NCBI GenBank assembly: GCA_003454415.1
Contig: DMKG01000095.1
Location: 2,471-11,461 of the forward strand
DNA length: 8,991 bases
Direction of reading: 5' to 3'
Source of the DNA: Alphaproteobacteria bacterium
GTDB taxonomy: Bacteria > Pseudomonadota > Alphaproteobacteria > UBA11222
The notes beneath the pieces are model-generated. The model was not told the DNA's origin, made no database searches, and saw only the letters and a program-made list of their open reading frames with translations. Shown one piece after another: positions 6,786-8,991 of this stretch (positions within the stretch are counted from its first letter, which is position 1; each line of letters starts with the position of its first letter). The position numbers and the translations under genes were made by a program.

Positions 6786-8196
6786 GGGGCGCGGCGGCGA
6801 TCCGCCCTTCCATATAGCCCGCGAAATTCTTTTCGACCTCGTTCGGCTTATAAAGATAGTTGACCATCAGTCCATGAGACTGAGAGAGGCCCTTGGCGGA
6901 AATATCCCCCAGCCAGTTGATTCTTCCGATGCGCGCGCCATTGCTGAGATGGAAATGCGCAACAGGATCGGCGGCGCGTTTTCCGGCCCGCGCATGGAGC
7001 AGATAATGGGCGCAAAGCCGCGTCATCGGAACCTGCAGCACCATTTCCGTGCGCCGGTCCTCCATCCATTTCGGCCTGGCGAGCAGCGCCTGCAACGCGT
7101 CATCCACCTTGTCCATTCCTGCCATGGCGGTAATCTGCATGTTTTCCGACGCCTTCAGCAGTTCAGCCGCGCGGCCCTCCTGACAGGCGGAAGTCAGCCA
7201 GGCCGCAAATCCCGGAATGGGGGAAAGGGTTGCGAAGGTTTGCAGTTTTGGAAGCTGCACCTGTAATTCACTGACCACGCGCTTGATGAGAAACTCCCCG
7301 AAGCTCACTCCGGCAAGCCCGGTCTGGGCGTTGGAGATGGAATAGAAAATCGCTGTATCCGCTTCCTCCGCTTCAGCCGCTGGCTTGCTTTCATCAAGCA
7401 GTTTCTGCACATTGTCCGCGACGCCATTGACAAGGGCGACCTCGACAAAGATCAGCGGCTCATCTGGCATGGCGGGATGGAAGAAGCCGAAACAGCGCCG
7501 GTCGGAAGCCAGGCGTTTTTTCATGTCATTCCAGGAACGGATTTCGTGCACGGCTTCATAGGCGATCAGTTTTTCCAGCAGTGCGGCGGGTGAATCCCAG
7601 CTAATGGCGTGCAGTTCCAGAAAGCCCACATCGAACCAGGACGCCAGCAGACTGCGCATTTCCCGCGCCACGGGCGCAAGGCTCGCGTCCTTGCGCGCAA
7701 GGCGCAGCAGATCCGCCCGCAGATCGACCAGAAATTTCACCCCGCCCGCAATGCCGTTGAAACGCTTCATAAGACGCAATCGGGGCGATTCCAGCAGGTC
7801 GCGCAGCTTCTCCGCGGCCGAGAGGAGCGCTTCGCCTTCCGCATTCGCCAGCTCCAGGGCCGCGGCGCGCGCAACTTCATGGTCAATTCCATATTGCAGC
7901 GCCAGAAGATTGAGGAAACGCTGCCGGCCGGTATCGTTCAGCATCAGATAATAACGGCCGATTTCAGCCGCTTCTACCCGCGCTGCAACCTCACCGCCAC
8001 GCGCCGCGAGACAGGCGTCAATCCGTGTGCGCAGCCATTGCAGATCGTCATTTGGCAGGCCCGGCCGGACATTCCCCGTAATGGCGATACGGGCGGCGCC
8101 GGTAAATCCGCGCAGCGCGCGGGCAACCCGGGCCCCGGTCAGGGACAGAAGTCCCGGCTTGCCGGTTTTCAGATCGGTTTCTAAAGATTTTGACAT
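6766..8196 (-). CDS. Malonyl-CoA decarboxylase
   Basis: A 476-residue enzyme that converts malonyl-CoA to acetyl-CoA and CO2. Residues about 1-180 match the helical N-terminal domain. The catalytic GNAT-like domain follows, with FFHPAMPDEPLIFVEVAL (238-255), FYSISNAQTGLAGVSFGEFLIKRV (284-307), TLSPIPGF (323-330) and HFHLSNGARIGRINW (414-428). By motif position, Ser325 and His416 match the Ser329/His423 pair of the human enzyme; this alignment is from memory. No mitochondrial or secretion-type leader is evident, so it is probably cytosolic. The start at 8196 has no strong Shine-Dalgarno and lies 14 bases after the stop of the DUF465 gene, so it is likely read from the same transcript. Neither malonyl-CoA synthetase (matB) nor a malonate transporter is in the window. 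Possible roles are malonate use or control of malonyl-CoA levels. The 3' end overlaps pabC tail-to-tail. Confidence 0.93.
   Translation of the reverse strand: MSKSLETDLKTGKPGLLSLTGARVARALRGFTGAARIAITGNVRPGLPNDDLQWLRTRIDACLAARGGEVAARVEAAEIGRYYLMLNDTGRQRFLNLLALQYGIDHEVARAAALELANAEGEALLSAAEKLRDLLESPRLRLMKRFNGIAGGVKFLVDLRADLLRLARKDASLAPVAREMRSLLASWFDVGFLELHAISWDSPAALLEKLIAYEAVHEIRSWNDMKKRLASDRRCFGFFHPAMPDEPLIFVEVALVNGVADNVQKLLDESKPAAEAEEADTAIFYSISNAQTGLAGVSFGEFLIKRVVSELQVQLPKLQTFATLSPIPGFAAWLTSACQEGRAAELLKASENMQITAMAGMDKVDDALQALLARPKWMEDRRTEMVLQVPMTRLCAHYLLHARAGKRAADPVAHFHLSNGARIGRINWLGDISAKGLSQSHGLMVNYLYKPNEVEKNFAGYMEGRIAAAPLIRDLQ
6793..6806 (+). other. Small GC hairpin just after pabC stop
   Basis: GGCGG (6793-6797) and CCGCC (6802-6806) pair around a four-base CGAT loop, seven bases after the pabC stop. 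There is no T-run behind it, and it lies within the decarboxylase coding region on the other strand. It could slow or end pabC transcription, but it may simply reflect GC-rich coding sequence. Confidence 0.2.
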
Positions 8197-8210
8197 GTCA
8201 GGGCTTCAGT

Positions 8211-8411
8211 TCAGGCGATGATGTCAGGATACAACTGATCTTGGATGCGTGTGATTTCGTCACGCAGAAGCAGCTTCTTCTTTTTCAGCCTCTGTATCTG
8301 TAACTGGTCGCAATGGGCTGCGTCCTGCAGGGCGGCGATGGCGGCGTCAAGATCGCGATGCTCCTGGCGTAACACCAGCAACCGCCCGCGCAGAGCTTCG
8401 TTGTCATCCAT
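8211..8411 (-). CDS. DUF465 / YdcH-family small coiled-coil protein
   Basis: A 66-residue, highly charged helical protein with no known biochemical function. The family pattern is clear: RQEHRDLDAAIAALQ (15-29), then DQLQIQRLKKKKLLLRDEI (35-53), a heptad-like arrangement with a run of four lysines, and a short tail LYPDIIA. There is no signal peptide or membrane segment. The start at 8411 gives MDDNEALRGRL, and the distance to the conserved HRDLD is normal for the family. It lies 88 bases downstream of atpC and 14 bases upstream of the malonyl-CoA decarboxylase gene, all on the minus strand, so it may be the first gene of a two-gene unit or an extension of the ATP synthase operon. Family assignment is confident; function is unknown. 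Confidence 0.85.
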   Translation of the reverse strand: MDDNEALRGRLLVLRQEHRDLDAAIAALQDAAHCDQLQIQRLKKKKLLLRDEITRIQDQLYPDIIA

Positions 8412-8473
8412 GTGAAAGTCATAACATGAAGCAGACCTGGATGGAATGCAGGGATTGGCGCTAAAGACAATAC

Positions 8474-8495
8474 CTATCGCGCGATCTGCCGATAG
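8474..8495 (-). other. Inverted repeat just downstream of atpC
   Basis: CTATCG (8474-8479) and CGATAG (8490-8495) can form a six-pair stem with a ten-base loop, starting four bases after the atpC stop. No T-run follows on the minus strand, so it is not a standard intrinsic terminator. It could protect the 3' end of the ATP synthase mRNA or partly separate it from the DUF465 gene. Confidence 0.3.
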
Positions 8496-8499
8496 CCCC

Positions 8500-8895
8500 T
8501 TACAGGCTGTCGCGGATCACGCGCAGTCCCTCCAGATTCGCCTGGGCGGCTGTCCGCGCGGCGTCGGTTTGAGCGTCCGCAAGATCTTCTTCGGCATTCT
8601 TGATGCGCTGGTTCAGCACCTCCACATTCACTTCCGCAAGATCAAAAGCTTCCTCCGCAAGCACGGTCAGGCCGGCAGCGTTCACTTCGGCAAAACCGCC
8701 CCGTACGAAAATTCGGCGGACGGCTTTTTCGTCATGCACGCTGACAACGCCGGGGCGCAGGACCGTGACAAGCGGCGCATGCCCCAGCAGCACGCCAAAC
8801 TCTCCTTCCACGCCGGGCGCCACTACCATGTCCACATCCTCGGACAGAAGGAGGCGTTCCGGCGAAACCAGATCAAAGTGCAATTTGCCTGCCAT
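8500..8895 (-). CDS. atpC: F1Fo ATP synthase epsilon subunit
   Basis: A 131-residue subunit of the F1 central stalk that couples rotation and inhibits ATP hydrolysis. The N-terminal beta-sandwich (about 1-85) carries the conserved APGVEGEFGVLLGHAPLV (26-43) and ends near GLTVLAEEAFDLAEVNV. The C-terminal part (about 90-131) is an Ala/Glu/Arg-rich helical hairpin, the segment that can act as the inhibitory arm. Length is normal for Alphaproteobacteria. The ATG at 8895 is 21 bases after the atpD stop, with a GGGG about 8-11 bases upstream as a modest ribosome binding site. The order atpD-atpC is the usual end of the F1 operon; the upstream genes lie beyond the window. Confidence 0.95.
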   Translation of the reverse strand: MAGKLHFDLVSPERLLLSEDVDMVVAPGVEGEFGVLLGHAPLVTVLRPGVVSVHDEKAVRRIFVRGGFAEVNAAGLTVLAEEAFDLAEVNVEVLNQRIKNAEEDLADAQTDAARTAAQANLEGLRVIRDSL

Positions 8896-8916
8896 GTTCT
8901 ATACCCCGGGCGGAGA

Positions 8917-8991
8917 CTACGCTGCTTCCGCAGCCAGGCGTTCCGCCTTTTTGATGGCTTCCTCGATGGTGCCGACCATGTAGAAGGCGGC
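8917..8991 (-). CDS. atpD: F1Fo ATP synthase beta subunit, C-terminal 24 codons
   Basis: Only the 3' end is in the window, cut by the right edge. The minus-strand frame reads AAFYMVGTIEEAIKKAERLA and four more residues before TAG at 8919-8917, matching the conserved end of the F1 beta subunit. The catalytic parts (P-loop and others) are outside the window. The call is supported by atpC following 21 bases later. Confidence 0.92.
   Translation of the reverse strand, partial: AAFYMVGTIEEAIKKAERLAAEAA

Noticed and set aside
1..8991. Mobile elements, CRISPR arrays, tRNA or rRNA genes, prophage or defence genes
   Set aside because: I saw no regularly spaced repeats, transposase-like or integrase-like proteins, or cloverleaf-like intergenic sequence. 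Nearly all sequence is taken up by housekeeping genes.

Overview
The window looks like ordinary chromosomal core sequence from an alphaproteobacterium. The evidence is a GapR-type (DUF2312) nucleoid protein, a DUF1244 protein, a 46-residue aa3-type cytochrome c oxidase subunit IV, a bacterial COQ9 homologue and a high-GC, densely packed layout. I cannot place it below class level. I see no mobile element, CRISPR array, tRNA, rRNA or prophage gene.

Plus strand, left block (1-2334): the 3' part of a DUF1244 gene, then gapR, then an M3-family oligoendopeptidase (pepF type), with gaps of 19 and 6 bases, probably one operon. A more AT-rich intergenic stretch (2335-2476) follows. It holds a plausible promoter for a lone gene for the tiny aa3 oxidase subunit IV (2477-2617), which is followed by a weak terminator-like hairpin.

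Plus strand, middle block (2705-6785): def (peptide deformylase), coq9, pabB, pabA and pabC, tightly packed. def/coq9 and pabB/pabA share ATGA stop-start overlaps, coq9-pabB are 20 bases apart, and pabC starts inside the end of pabA. The three pab genes encode the whole route from chorismate to p-aminobenzoate for folate. COQ9 belongs to ubiquinone synthesis, whose ring also comes from chorismate.

Minus strand, right block (8991-6766, read right to left): the last 24 codons of atpD (F1 beta), atpC (F1 epsilon), a short coiled-coil DUF465/YdcH protein, and malonyl-CoA decarboxylase. The decarboxylase gene runs tail-to-tail into pabC with a 20-base overlap.

Most genes carry the expected catalytic residues of well-known families, and I did not find a convincing new system. 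The points most worth a second look are: PabC has Cys where class IV (fold IV) PLP enzymes normally have the Glu that contacts the pyridine nitrogen; coq9 lies in the same apparent operon as pabBAC; the oxidase subunit IV gene stands alone; and malonyl-CoA decarboxylase sits behind the ATP synthase genes with no malonyl-CoA synthetase in view.
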